Source: Bacteroidota bacterium | GTDB taxonomy: Bacteria > Bacteroidota > Ignavibacteria > Ignavibacteriales > Melioribacteraceae | Assembly (NCBI GenBank): GCA_018829205.1 | Contig: JAHJUE010000012.1 | Coordinates: 1 to 64,000 of the forward strand | Length of the DNA: 64,000 nucleotides | Direction of reading: 5' to 3' | Shown: piece after piece, positions 7,696 to 16,301 of the stretch | How the letters are laid out: each line of letters begins with the position of its first letter | Numbering within the stretch: the stretch's first letter is position 1 | Notes under the pieces: generated by a model | Seen by the model: the letters and a program-made list of their open reading frames with translations, nothing else | Databases searched by the model: none | Told to the model about the DNA's origin: nothing | Program-made: the position numbers and the translations under genes

Positions 7696-8138
7696 TGGAA
7701 ATTAAAAAATCAGATATAAAATTAGAAAATTTTTCTGTACTCGCTTGCAGTATAACAACAATTCCAACGGATACTAAAGTAAGTAGCGTTGATTTGGTTT
7801 CTCATACAATAAACTTGGATTTCGATATTCTTAGAAATGCAAAGAGTAAGAATAAAGTAAAAATATTGCTCGAGATAAACTCTAACAATACTGATAGCCC
7901 AAATGCTGGTTATGCCTATTCAATAGTTGCCGAAGCAGAATACCTTATTAAAAATTTGTCTAAAATGAAATCAGACACACAAAACAAACATATTCTTTTT
8001 ACAGCAGTACCGCTGGCAATTGCAATGGTGCGCAGCCATCTATATAACGGAACATCTAACTTTCGTTATGGCCACTACTTATTGCCATCAATAGATTTAC
8101 CGGATTTGTTTAATAAAAAATATAATAAAGACAATTAA
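7695..8138 (+). CDS. SecB-like chaperone of a TAC operon
   Basis: This is a 147-residue protein whose ATG overlaps the antitoxin stop (TAATG). The C-terminal part has the SecB signature order: an AIAMVRSHLYNGTSNF helix (equivalent to the PYARE helix region), followed by HYLLPSIDLPDLF, which matches the LPPINF segment of SecB. SecB-like proteins in TAC modules bind the antitoxin tail, protect it from proteolysis and let it silence the toxin. When the chaperone is titrated, for instance by phage proteins, the toxin is freed. It is not the housekeeping SecB by context. A terminator follows at once. Confidence 0.75.
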   Translation: MEIKKSDIKLENFSVLACSITTIPTDTKVSSVDLVSHTINLDFDILRNAKSKNKVKILLEINSNNTDSPNAGYAYSIVAEAEYLIKNLSKMKSDTQNKHILFTAVPLAIAMVRSHLYNGTSNFRYGHYLLPSIDLPDLFNKKYNKDN

Positions 8139-8160
8139 GGGCCGTGTATTTTTGGCTCTT
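8137..8160 (+). terminator. Probable terminator after the TAC operon
   Basis: AAGGGCC (8137-8143) pairs with GGCTCTT (8154-8160) with one G-T pair, and the 3' side runs into a T-rich stretch. It overlaps the stop codon of the chaperone gene. Confidence 0.55.
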
Positions 8161-8530
8161 ATTTATTGTTGTTTTTGAAAATAAAATTATATATATCATT
8201 AAGCAAATGCGGGATTTCGTGACAGCATCATGTGTCAAAACTAAACATAACGAAATAAAATAAATGAAAAGAGGGGCGGCCCAAATTGGTCGCCTTAAAC
8301 TTTACACCACCTACGATGTATTCACATTTTCAGTGGTTCAGTACTAAAATATACTCTTGATTTATATAATGCAAGTGAAATATTATGATATTATTACAAG
8401 GCTGTTATCTAAGCGCATCTAAAATTGATTACGTTGATTATTCTATTTTGGATACCTGCCGGTAGATACCGGGAATACTGGTATTGAGATAATTTAAAAT
8501 TTATTGCTTACAGATTATTATACAACAGAT
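8161..8530. other. Intergenic stretch with decayed sequence
   Basis: There is no intact gene. TGACA (8220-8224) and TGTCA (8233-8237) form a small hairpin followed by a 27-codon frame from ATG 8264. The layout resembles the hairpin plus start of the dead REP-associated transposase at 37.8 kb, but the residues do not match clearly. Near 8455 a short imperfect repeat (TACCTGCCGGTAGATACC) occurs. Confidence 0.3.
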
Positions 8531-10063
8531 TTAATTCAGAAAAATCATTTTAAGTGTTTTTGAAAATTTATTATCTAAAATAATTCGATAAAGGTAAACT
8601 CCGCTAGCTAACCTGTTCCCATTCTTTGTATTCCCATTCCAAATAATTTTGTAAGTACCCTGTTCCCAAAATCCATTTATGAGAATATTGATACTTTGGC
8701 CAAGCAGATCAAATATTTCAAGTTTCACATCACCTGAAAATGGAATTGAGAATTCAATAACAGTGCTGGGATTAAAAGGATTAGGGTAATTTTGTTTCAG
8801 AACAAAATCATTTGGTAGCTCTTCTATTCTTTCAATTGAAGTAATTGATGTAGTATCATTACCAAACATTTCTCCATCTATTATCGCTCCTACTAAAATT
8901 TCAGAGATCATTTCACCTTTTAAACTTAGTAGTCCTATATTTTTTAGATATATTCTGTGGTCGTTTGTTAAATCCGGAACCTTCATAAAATCGAGAGTAT
9001 AATTATAATCTGAGTCGGCAATATTTTCTTTTGCTGTTAATAACCATAAAAAACCATCATTATCAGAGAAAGTATCTCCAACACATGAAGAAAATTTAAA
9101 ATTAAGAATAGGTTTATCATTTACCCAATGATAAAGACTTCCGTTTGAGTCAAGCATTTCTATTGAAGCAATTTCCTTTGTAACTTCATTTAGGTAAAAT
9201 TGTTCATACTCTTTGTAATAATATTTTTTCATGTTGGTCATAACTGTGTCACCTACAATTTCATACCTTCTCTTAGTATCAAAAGAGCCTATGTATCCAT
9301 CATATTTCCATACGTCTCCCACGTGTAAAGGATAATAATAGCTCCATAAGGTATTTTGTCCACATCCTAATAATTCACCAAAGGGCTTGTCTTGAATTAT
9401 CCCTCCCCAAAATTCCCAACGGGTAAATTTTGAACTGCCATCCGGAGTACTGTAAAATGATGTTAATCCAAAATTTTCTATAATAGTTGCAAGCTGAAGA
9501 ATTGTATTGTTCGAATCATGCAGATAAAAATCAACGGCGTTAAGTGTATCTCCAAACCCAATAACGGAATATTTTTTCCCAACCGTCCAACTTTGGTTTT
9601 CATACCTGGACGGATAAGTTGAACCTGCCGGCAGAGCAAAATCGAATAATAAAGTTTCAGTGCCGTCTATATATTCATATATATTGCCAAAAGAATCCTT
9701 TCGTTGGTAAAAATATTCAGCTGGTTTGTTTGAACTATTTGCACCGGCATAAAACTTTATTTCTTTATAAGTTTTACCATTCTGCATTAAAGTGTCTTTT
9801 ACTATCTCTTTTATAAAAGTATATGCTGTCATTCGTACACCTAGTAGAGTGTCGTCATTTGTTACCAGATAATCCCATAAACTACCTTTAGTAAGCGGAT
9901 AAAAGTTTACCGAGTCACTATCGTTCTTTTCTTTTAATAATACATCTACTTCATGAAACATTAATAAATTTTTATTTTTGTCAAAATATTTTTCAGTAAA
10001 ATACTGAGCATATCCTACACTGATATAAACGAAGTGAACTAAAAGTATAATAATCTTTTTCAT
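8531..10063 (-). CDS. Secreted protein with T9SS type A sorting domain
   Basis: This is a 510-residue protein. A signal peptide covers residues 1-19 (MKKIIILLVHFVYISVGYA). The central 390 residues are beta-rich and not recognised. The last 90 residues are a T9SS sorting domain: QNYPNPFNPSTVIEFSIP, then the Leu-Glu-Ile-Phe-Asp-Leu-Leu-Gly-Gln strand, an IIWNGNTKNGNRLASGVYLY block and a final basic strand. Such proteins cross the outer membrane through the type IX system and stay on the surface or are released. It is first in genomic order of three T9SS cargo genes on this strand, each with its own start and gaps of 180 and 40 bp. Confidence 0.85.
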   Translation of the reverse strand: MKKIIILLVHFVYISVGYAQYFTEKYFDKNKNLLMFHEVDVLLKEKNDSDSVNFYPLTKGSLWDYLVTNDDTLLGVRMTAYTFIKEIVKDTLMQNGKTYKEIKFYAGANSSNKPAEYFYQRKDSFGNIYEYIDGTETLLFDFALPAGSTYPSRYENQSWTVGKKYSVIGFGDTLNAVDFYLHDSNNTILQLATIIENFGLTSFYSTPDGSSKFTRWEFWGGIIQDKPFGELLGCGQNTLWSYYYPLHVGDVWKYDGYIGSFDTKRRYEIVGDTVMTNMKKYYYKEYEQFYLNEVTKEIASIEMLDSNGSLYHWVNDKPILNFKFSSCVGDTFSDNDGFLWLLTAKENIADSDYNYTLDFMKVPDLTNDHRIYLKNIGLLSLKGEMISEILVGAIIDGEMFGNDTTSITSIERIEELPNDFVLKQNYPNPFNPSTVIEFSIPFSGDVKLEIFDLLGQSINILINGFWEQGTYKIIWNGNTKNGNRLASGVYLYRIILDNKFSKTLKMIFLN

Positions 10064-10241
10064 GAATTTTTGGACACAGTCCCAGTTCCAATTATATAAT
10101 CGTTTTTATTTTTGTCCGTGCTTTATTAAGGATCACAGTATCTTACCAACAAAGAGAAATAAAATAATTGCGTAATCCATTCTTCATTCCTATCGGCTTC
10201 AACTTCATTTTCTGCACTTACTATTTTAGTAAATAGTTATT

Positions 10242-11570
10242 TTACCGCAAAAGCAGCGCTTTTTTTGTTTGTGAATTATTTATGGACTGTAACCTATAAT
10301 AATAAATTCCAGATGATACTTTAAAAGAATTATTATTTGTGCCGTCCCAAGAAATTGTATGTCTACCAGGGGCTAATGAACCGGAAACCAGCTCTTTAAT
10401 TAGCCTGCCATTTGAATCATATATATCTAATTTAATCCACTTCGTTGTTATTAAATCGAATGAAATAATAGTTGAGGGATTAAATGGGTTTGGATAGTTG
10501 TTATAAAGGTGAAATTCAGTTGGTAATGAAATTATGTCTTGCTCAATTCCAACAACTTTCGGTATACTTGTTATTGATTTACCATTCTTTCCAATAGCAT
10601 AAAAATATTTTCCAATAGTGTTTATTCCAATTGGCTCGAAACCATCAGGAACATCTTCAAGGCACCAGTTGTCTCCGGCATTAAATGTCCTGTATAAAAA
10701 CGTTTTATTTCCACCAGTAATTAATTTTGATACAACCGCAAATCCGTTTTTACTATCCAATTGCAATAGATCTATAAAAAAATTAAAGTAACCATTTATT
10801 GAATCTACGCCTTCACATAGAAAAGAATAATCATTATCCCACTTAACTCCATTATCAATTGAAATTGCAAATTCAAAACCTGATGACCATAACGTATCGC
10901 CACTTGCCCATGAAATATTATTTTGCAGAATATTTTTGATTGTCCCAATTTGTGTCCAGTTTTCACCCCCATCTATTGTTTTATAAACAAAGGTATCATC
11001 AAAATTATCCAAACCATAAGCCCCCAATAACCACCCAACCTCATTGTTCATAAATTTTATACTGCTAAATCTAATTGCTTCAGATATATCTTCTCTTTTA
11101 CTCCATGTAGCACCACCATCTAGTGTATGAAGAAGAAACCCTTTGCCAAATAAATTTCCTGTTTCAATACTGCCAACTATCCATCCTTCATTTTCATCTA
11201 TAAAAGATATATCAGCTAGCTTATAAGCTTCGTTAATGTTTGCATCTATACTTATCCAATTTTTACCTCTATTTGTAGTTCTTAATATCAATCCATCTCT
11301 CCCAATAATAAATCCTTTTTCATTACTTTTGAAGTAAACTTTCATGAATCTTACTGAGTCTGATGGTGTACTTTGTTTTATCCAATTTTCACCTGAATCG
11401 TTTGAATAAAAAATTTCAAAGTCACTGATGATCCATCCACTTGTTGAATCAGGAAAACTAACATCTATCATTTGTTCTTCTATTTTTGTGTCAATTGTTC
11501 TCCATTGACAGATTATTTTTTCAGAATTAAAAAGAATTATGATTATGGACAAAAGAAATATCTTTTTCAT
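10242..11570 (-). CDS. Ycf48-like beta-propeller protein with T9SS sorting domain
   Basis: This is a 442-residue secreted protein with a signal peptide at 1-20. Several repeats of the form WI-x(n)-T-x-DGG-x-NW (for example TTNRGKNWISID, TLDGGATWSKRE, TIDGGENWTQIG) form a BNR/Ycf48-type propeller over residues 25-340. The C-terminus has the sorting signature NYPNPFNPSTIISFDL and ends with a SGIYYYRLQ strand. It lies 39 bp downstream of the next - strand gene and may be cotranscribed with it. Cargo proteins like this usually bind surfaces or polymers; the ligand is unknown. Confidence 0.85.
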   Translation of the reverse strand: MKKIFLLSIIIILFNSEKIICQWRTIDTKIEEQMIDVSFPDSTSGWIISDFEIFYSNDSGENWIKQSTPSDSVRFMKVYFKSNEKGFIIGRDGLILRTTNRGKNWISIDANINEAYKLADISFIDENEGWIVGSIETGNLFGKGFLLHTLDGGATWSKREDISEAIRFSSIKFMNNEVGWLLGAYGLDNFDDTFVYKTIDGGENWTQIGTIKNILQNNISWASGDTLWSSGFEFAISIDNGVKWDNDYSFLCEGVDSINGYFNFFIDLLQLDSKNGFAVVSKLITGGNKTFLYRTFNAGDNWCLEDVPDGFEPIGINTIGKYFYAIGKNGKSITSIPKVVGIEQDIISLPTEFHLYNNYPNPFNPSTIISFDLITTKWIKLDIYDSNGRLIKELVSGSLAPGRHTISWDGTNNNSFKVSSGIYYYRLQSINNSQTKKALLLR

Positions 11571-11609
11571 TTATTTTCACTTTTATTATAATAGTTACAA
11601 ATAAAAATT

Positions 11610-12488
11610 TTATTTAATTAAAGTTACTTTTATTATTTGGGATCGTTCTTGAACTTTTAGTTCAACAAAATAAACTCCAGATGGTATTCTTTTTCCGAAC
11701 TCATTTTTACCTTCCCATGTTAAGGTATAATACCCGGGATGCTGGGATTCGTTTACAAGTAATTTTATTCTGTTTCCTAATACATCGTAAATAGACAGCC
11801 TGACAAATTCTTCTTTATCAAGATTATATTTGATGGTTGTACTTGGATTAAAAGGATTTGGATAGTTCTGAAACAAAGTAAATTCATCAGGTAGATGCAC
11901 TCCTTCTTCAATTCCGACAGTAGTTGTATCACCATATAAAACACCATTAATCACACATCCTAATAATACATCAGAGGCTTGTTCATATTGAGCAGAAATC
12001 ATTCCAAATTCTTTAGTCCAATATTCTCGACTGACTAATGGAGCAGTTTCACTTAATCTATCCACCGCATAAACAATAACATTTTCCCCAAAGATATTTG
12101 TCTCTATTGAATCAGTTATTGTGTTCTGCAATTCACTATTATCATACCAAATCTGAACCCAATGATCATTTACCATAGGATTTAATTTAAAATATGTATA
12201 AAGAGAATCAGAAATCATTTCATCATACCTAGCATAAAATCCATCGTCTAACAAGGTTACGTAACTTATTGTTTGTGAATTTTCAATAGTTTTTATGGAA
12301 AAAAAAGAAATTCCATTTATTATTTTTATACTATCTAAAACTTCGATTTTTAATACAGAGCTTTGCGAAAAAATTGTTGAATTATAAAACCACTTATTTC
12401 CTGGTTCTATTGGAGCAACTGAAGTAATTAATTGTGCATTTAAAAAAGAATTTATTAAAAAAAATATAAGCACAATTGTTATTTTCAT
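11610..12488 (-). CDS. Secreted protein with T9SS sorting domain
   Basis: This is a 292-residue protein. The frame extends upstream to 12587, but ATG 12488 has a good ribosome site (AAGGTG) and starts a signal peptide (MKITIVLIFFLINSFLNA). The middle 180 residues are beta-rich and resemble the central part of the 8531 gene in style (a YWTKEFG segment, a GCVINGVLYGD turn). The C-terminal 85 residues carry QNYPNPFNPSTTIKYNL and IPSGVYFVEL, the T9SS sorting domain. It is the promoter-proximal gene of the trio and is divergent from the sensor kinase at 12852. Confidence 0.82.
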   Translation of the reverse strand: MKITIVLIFFLINSFLNAQLITSVAPIEPGNKWFYNSTIFSQSSVLKIEVLDSIKIINGISFFSIKTIENSQTISYVTLLDDGFYARYDEMISDSLYTYFKLNPMVNDHWVQIWYDNSELQNTITDSIETNIFGENVIVYAVDRLSETAPLVSREYWTKEFGMISAQYEQASDVLLGCVINGVLYGDTTTVGIEEGVHLPDEFTLFQNYPNPFNPSTTIKYNLDKEEFVRLSIYDVLGNRIKLLVNESQHPGYYTLTWEGKNEFGKRIPSGVYFVELKVQERSQIIKVTLIK

Positions 12489-12851
12489 CACCTTGCCGGT
12501 AAACAAATTAGTTAATCCTTCCTTATATAACTGCCATTTGTTATTATTTTTGACTAAATGATAATTGTCCATTATCTCGCTTCGCAATCAAAGGTTTTCG
12601 AATATAGTATGATCTAGTATTGTTTCACCCTAGCCGGGTTATTTAATCAATTACAAATGTTAGAAATAATATTATTAAAAGCATTGGTATAAATACATAT
12701 TACGGCATTTTTAAAATAATTAAATATAGGCATTTTGGATTTCTGCCTTAGTAAAAAAACTGGTACTTATACTATTGATAAATTCAAATTTATTTAGCTA
12801 TTATTATCAAATAAATAATTGATTGTGAAATAATATTGATGTTGAAGCCAA
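12489..12851. other. Divergent intergenic region
   Basis: This 363-bp AT-rich space lies between the - strand T9SS trio and the + strand sensor kinase, and must contain both promoters. I see no RNA gene or strong palindrome. A GATCTAG string occurs near 12611. Confidence 0.4.
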
Positions 12852-14000
12852 ATGTTTGAATTGCCTCCGTTTTTAAGCGTAAATAATCCGGTAGTAGTAA
12901 CCATTATTATCCTCTGTTTCTTAGGTGTGGTAATTTTTATCATATACAAATACTTTTATTTGCCGCTGCAGAAGAAACAGCAAAGAACAAAAAATAATTA
13001 TATCAAACTAAATAGAGAAATCTCGGAAATACTTCTGGATAAAGATCCGAACCCGGTTTTAAGACTATCTTCTTCCGGGGAAATTATCAGGTTAAATGAA
13101 GCGGCTAAATTTGTAATGAATAAAAAGGGGGACATAAAACGTGATATTCTGGATAAAATCAGCCAAAGCGAATATACGGTAAAAGATATAATACATAAGG
13201 ATATAGAAATAAAAGAAATTATTTCATTTAACGGACAAACTTTTGATGTGGAAATAAAGGGTTTTGGAAAAATAAACGCTCTGCAGATATATATGCATGA
13301 TATTACAGAAAACTATGAAAATGAAAAAAAACTTAATGAATACCGGCAAAAAGTACAATTGTTGACAAAACAAATCGAAATATCAATTGAAAAAGAAAAA
13401 GATAGGATATCAAAAGAACTTCATGATTCGATATGCCAGGAACTTTTACTGATCAAATTAAATTTGAAATCCGTAAAAGATAATAACGGGAAAATTTCTC
13501 AGGAAATGATAAATCATATTGAGCAGACAATCGATTTATCCAGAAATTTGGCGTACCGGTTAAAACCTTTTGAATTAGATGATGTTAATCTAATTGACTT
13601 TATATATGATTTGTGCGAAAGGATAACAACTCCCGCTAATATAGAATATGAATTTATTCATAATAAAGATTTACCGGATTTAAGCTATGATTTAATTATT
13701 AACCTGATTAGAATAATCCAGGAAGTGTTAAATAATATATTAAAATATTCTAACGCTGAAAAATTTGTTATTGATCTATTGTGCAGAAACGAAAAAGTTA
13801 ATCTATTAATTTCGGATAACGGGAAAGGATTTATTGTTGATACACTACCTGACGGCAGATATAATTCAAAGGGAATGGGGTTAATAAACATTCAGGAAAG
13901 AGTAAAGAATTTCGGCGGCAATCTGGATATCGACTCTTCACCGGGAAACGGGGTAACAATAATAATTGAAATACCAATTTTAGGGCATAAAAATGATTAA
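12852..14000 (+). CDS. Membrane sensor histidine kinase (NarX/LiaS type) with PAS domain
   Basis: This is a 382-residue protein. One membrane segment lies at about residues 13-33, followed by a PAS-like domain (60-155) and a short coiled coil. A HisKA_3 dimerisation domain carries the phosphorylated His191 in KELHDS. The HATPase_c domain has an N box near ILKYSNAEKF, a G1 box SDNGKGF, and a GMGLINIQERVKNFGG lid. There is almost no periplasmic part, so the signal is probably cytoplasmic or within the membrane. The gene overlaps the response regulator by 8 bp, and the two form a pair. Confidence 0.9.
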   Translation: MFELPPFLSVNNPVVVTIIILCFLGVVIFIIYKYFYLPLQKKQQRTKNNYIKLNREISEILLDKDPNPVLRLSSSGEIIRLNEAAKFVMNKKGDIKRDILDKISQSEYTVKDIIHKDIEIKEIISFNGQTFDVEIKGFGKINALQIYMHDITENYENEKKLNEYRQKVQLLTKQIEISIEKEKDRISKELHDSICQELLLIKLNLKSVKDNNGKISQEMINHIEQTIDLSRNLAYRLKPFELDDVNLIDFIYDLCERITTPANIEYEFIHNKDLPDLSYDLIINLIRIIQEVLNNILKYSNAEKFVIDLLCRNEKVNLLISDNGKGFIVDTLPDGRYNSKGMGLINIQERVKNFGGNLDIDSSPGNGVTIIIEIPILGHKND

Positions 14001-14673
14001 TAAAAAAACAGTTATAATCGCTGAAGACCATACCCTGGTAAGAAAAGGTGTAATGGAATTATTTGAAAAGAATAATGAATTTATTATTGTGGCTGAAGCC
14101 GCGAACGGCGATGAACTTATAAAAAAATATTTTGATTATTTCCCCGACATTATTATCAGTGATATAAATATGCCCGTAAAGAACGGTTTACTTGCGGCCA
14201 AATTAATAAGAAAAAAAGACCCGAACGCGAAAATACTTTTCCTGTCAATGTACGATGATAAAAAACATATATATAAGGCTTTAAAAGCCGGCGCGATGGG
14301 TTTAATAAATAAAAATATTGATGAGGGAATATTATATCTGGCCCTGCGTAAAATAATAAACGGCGAAACGTTTTTCCCTTCGTATCAATCTAAATATGAA
14401 TTGGCAAAGCTGGTCGATGAAGTAGAAAAAGAAAAGGATTTTTCGATTGAAGATGATGTAATATTCAGCGACAGGGAAAAAGAAGTGCTAAATTATTTAA
14501 CACTCGGACTTAAAAGTGAGGAAATAGCTTCCAAACTATTTCTAAGTAAAAGAACTGTTGATTTATACAGATCAAGACTGATACAAAAACTAAACTTAAA
14601 ATCGAGTATTGAATTAATAACATTTGCCAACCAGTATAAAAACGATTTCGGATTAGCTGATAATAAAGAATAG
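13993..14673 (+). CDS. NarL/LuxR-family response regulator
   Basis: This is a 226-residue protein. The receiver domain (1-125) has the acidic pair E11-D12, phosphoacceptor D57 (IISDINMP) and a conserved Lys near residue 109. A LuxR-type HTH (about 153-215) reads FSDREKEVLNYLTLGL, EEIASKLFLSKRTVDLY. Partner of the upstream kinase. Repeated TACCTA half-sites start at its stop codon and precede the next gene, which makes that gene pair a likely target. Confidence 0.92.
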   Translation: MINKKTVIIAEDHTLVRKGVMELFEKNNEFIIVAEAANGDELIKKYFDYFPDIIISDINMPVKNGLLAAKLIRKKDPNAKILFLSMYDDKKHIYKALKAGAMGLINKNIDEGILYLALRKIINGETFFPSYQSKYELAKLVDEVEKEKDFSIEDDVIFSDREKEVLNYLTLGLKSEEIASKLFLSKRTVDLYRSRLIQKLNLKSSIELITFANQYKNDFGLADNKE

Positions 14674-14720
14674 GTACAATTACCTAGTATATCATGTAGT
14701 TCTGCCAATGATACCTAGTA
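14671..14720 (+). promoter_or_regulatory. TACCTAGTA repeats upstream of 14767, candidate regulator sites
   Basis: TAGGTA-CAAT-TACCTA (14671-14686) is an inverted repeat that includes the regulator stop codon. TACCTAGTA occurs at 14681-14689 and again at 14712-14720, 31 bp apart, about three helical turns. Half-sites recall the TACYNMT heptamers of NarL. Binding by the adjacent regulator is inference. Confidence 0.4.
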
Positions 14721-14766
14721 GTAATACGTCTAGTTTTCTCTTGTAATTTTAACCAAAGAGGAAACT

Positions 14767-15213
14767 ATGAAAACACGTTTACTAACATTTCTATTTTTAC
14801 AATTCATTTTAACAGCACAAATTTACCCGCAGGAAATTGGAAAAATAATTGGGAAAGCGGAAGCAAATCAATTATTCGGCGAAGTTCAAAGTTACGTGGA
14901 ACTGGATTTGAATACGGCTAAAAGTTTATTAAATTCAGCAGGCCAATTTATTATGTTTAGCATTGTAAATGACCGGTTGATAGTTTTGGACGAAAACAGA
15001 AATGTTATTTACCCTTTTTTATCTGATGTAATTGTTAATAACACAGATGTTTATCATAAATACAGCGTCTCAAAGTACAGAGAACTTTTAGAAAAGGAAC
15101 ATAATCCTGGTAGTTCAGAGAACGTTAAATTTGAATTAAGAGCGGAAGTATTTTCTATAACTTACGGAGAATCAACACTTGAATTTTCGATGGGATGCCC
15201 TCCGAACTGCTAA
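14767..15213 (+). CDS. Small secreted protein of unknown function
   Basis: This is a 148-residue protein with a signal peptide at 1-21 (ending TAQIYPQ) and a GAGGAAAC ribosome site. The mature part is short, mixed alpha/beta, and ends in GCPPNC, so two cysteines sit at the extreme C-terminus, where they could form a disulfide or bind metal. I do not recognise the family. It lies 93 bp after the response regulator and just before a membrane protein gene, a possible output module of the two-component pair. Confidence 0.6.
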   Translation: MKTRLLTFLFLQFILTAQIYPQEIGKIIGKAEANQLFGEVQSYVELDLNTAKSLLNSAGQFIMFSIVNDRLIVLDENRNVIYPFLSDVIVNNTDVYHKYSVSKYRELLEKEHNPGSSENVKFELRAEVFSITYGESTLEFSMGCPPNC

Positions 15214-15221
15214 TTACATGT

Positions 15222-15809
15222 ATGTCTAGTATTTACATAAATATATTTTCAATGATTTTCTGGCTGTTACCCCTAAAAAAGCAGTTTAGGGGTAATTTCT
15301 TTGTCTTTTTTTTAATATTAGCGGTTTTAGATCCAATAAATTTTGTGAATTATTATTTATTTAAAATAAGTCCTGAATATCTAAAAGTTATTGCTTCCAT
15401 TTTGTTATTTCTCTTTGTTAATACAACATTTTCAAAAGAAATATTTTATAAAAAATATAATATAATTTCATTATTTATTTTTATCTGTATATGGATTATT
15501 TCTCCGCTTATAAATTATACCGTACTTGTAATACACCTGTTTATATTTGGTAAGATCGTCTTTTTATTTATTAATAATCTTTTTAATAGAAAAGTTATAA
15601 ACATATTTTACATGGTTTTAATTGTTTATGAAATATTGATTTTTAGCAATTTAGCCTTAGTTATTTACGGTACTACCCTAAGTTTAGAATATTATTACCT
15701 TACTATAATAGTTATGGCCTCATTTGCAATTTTCTTTTCTTTTTATTCAGCTTCAGATAAAAAAGTAATGATTCCTATTACAAGAATTGTAGAATCCCTC
15801 AATTCATAA
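15222..15809 (+). CDS. Multi-pass membrane protein of unknown function
   Basis: This is a 195-residue protein with five to six hydrophobic segments, and a polar tail ending TRIVESLNS. The frame is open from ATG 15195, inside the previous gene; ATG 15222 avoids the overlap, but neither has a clear ribosome site. A truncated relative of its last 30-40 residues lies at 23896-24022, and the sequence downstream is repeated there too. The family is not recognised. Confidence 0.55.
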   Translation: MSSIYINIFSMIFWLLPLKKQFRGNFFVFFLILAVLDPINFVNYYLFKISPEYLKVIASILLFLFVNTTFSKEIFYKKYNIISLFIFICIWIISPLINYTVLVIHLFIFGKIVFLFINNLFNRKVINIFYMVLIVYEILIFSNLALVIYGTTLSLEYYYLTIIVMASFAIFFSFYSASDKKVMIPITRIVESLNS

Positions 15810-15960
15810 TACAATCCTAAAAAATAGTTTATCCTATTATTCCAACATTCAAAAAATTAAGTAACTATATCATTATAGGTATAAGTACTAATGTTTTTAA
15901 ACAATGATAATTCTACTTTATTTTCAATCGAATTAAACAATTGAATATTATTAAGGAACA
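15714..15960 (+). repeat. Dispersed repeat, copy 1 (gene end plus downstream)
   Basis: The last part of the 15222 gene and about 150 bp after it recur, diverged, at 23896-24160. The downstream piece recurs again at 33895-34030. The best-kept core is CATTATAGGTA followed by TACTAATG (15874 onward). The copies flank the SIR2-HerA segment and the second cassette tract. Confidence 0.65.
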
Positions 15961-16301
15961 TCAAATAACGGAATAAAATTACCAATAATAAAAGTAATCA
16001 TGGATTATGGCTGTAAATATTCTTTAATGAAAAGAATTAATTTCTTCCCTACAAAAGCATCGATATTTATGGTGCTTTGGCCGTATTAAGGTAGGAATGA
16101 TTACCGTTTCTTTTAGGTCTTGTCAGGCCAAAGTAATTTTATATATAAAAAATATATTTCAGTAATTATCAGTTATTCTAATTCATGAATAAATTTCCGG
16201 TATAGCAAAAACTTACTAAGATATAGGATCAAGTAAGGAATTGTATTTACGACTAAGTTAAGCTTATTTACAAATTAATTCTTAATAAATCATGGTAAAT
16301 T
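15961..16301. other. AT-rich intergenic stretch before SIR2-HerA
   Basis: There is no convincing gene. Short fragments (GGTGCTTTGGCC, TCTTGTCAGGCC near 16070-16130) may be gene debris. The SIR2-HerA promoter should lie at its right end; no strong ribosome site precedes ATG 16302. Confidence 0.35.

Noticed and set aside
8264-8347. 27-codon frame as a transposase start
   Set aside because: Placement after a hairpin resembles the RAYT remnant at 37.8 kb, but residues beyond the first few do not match.
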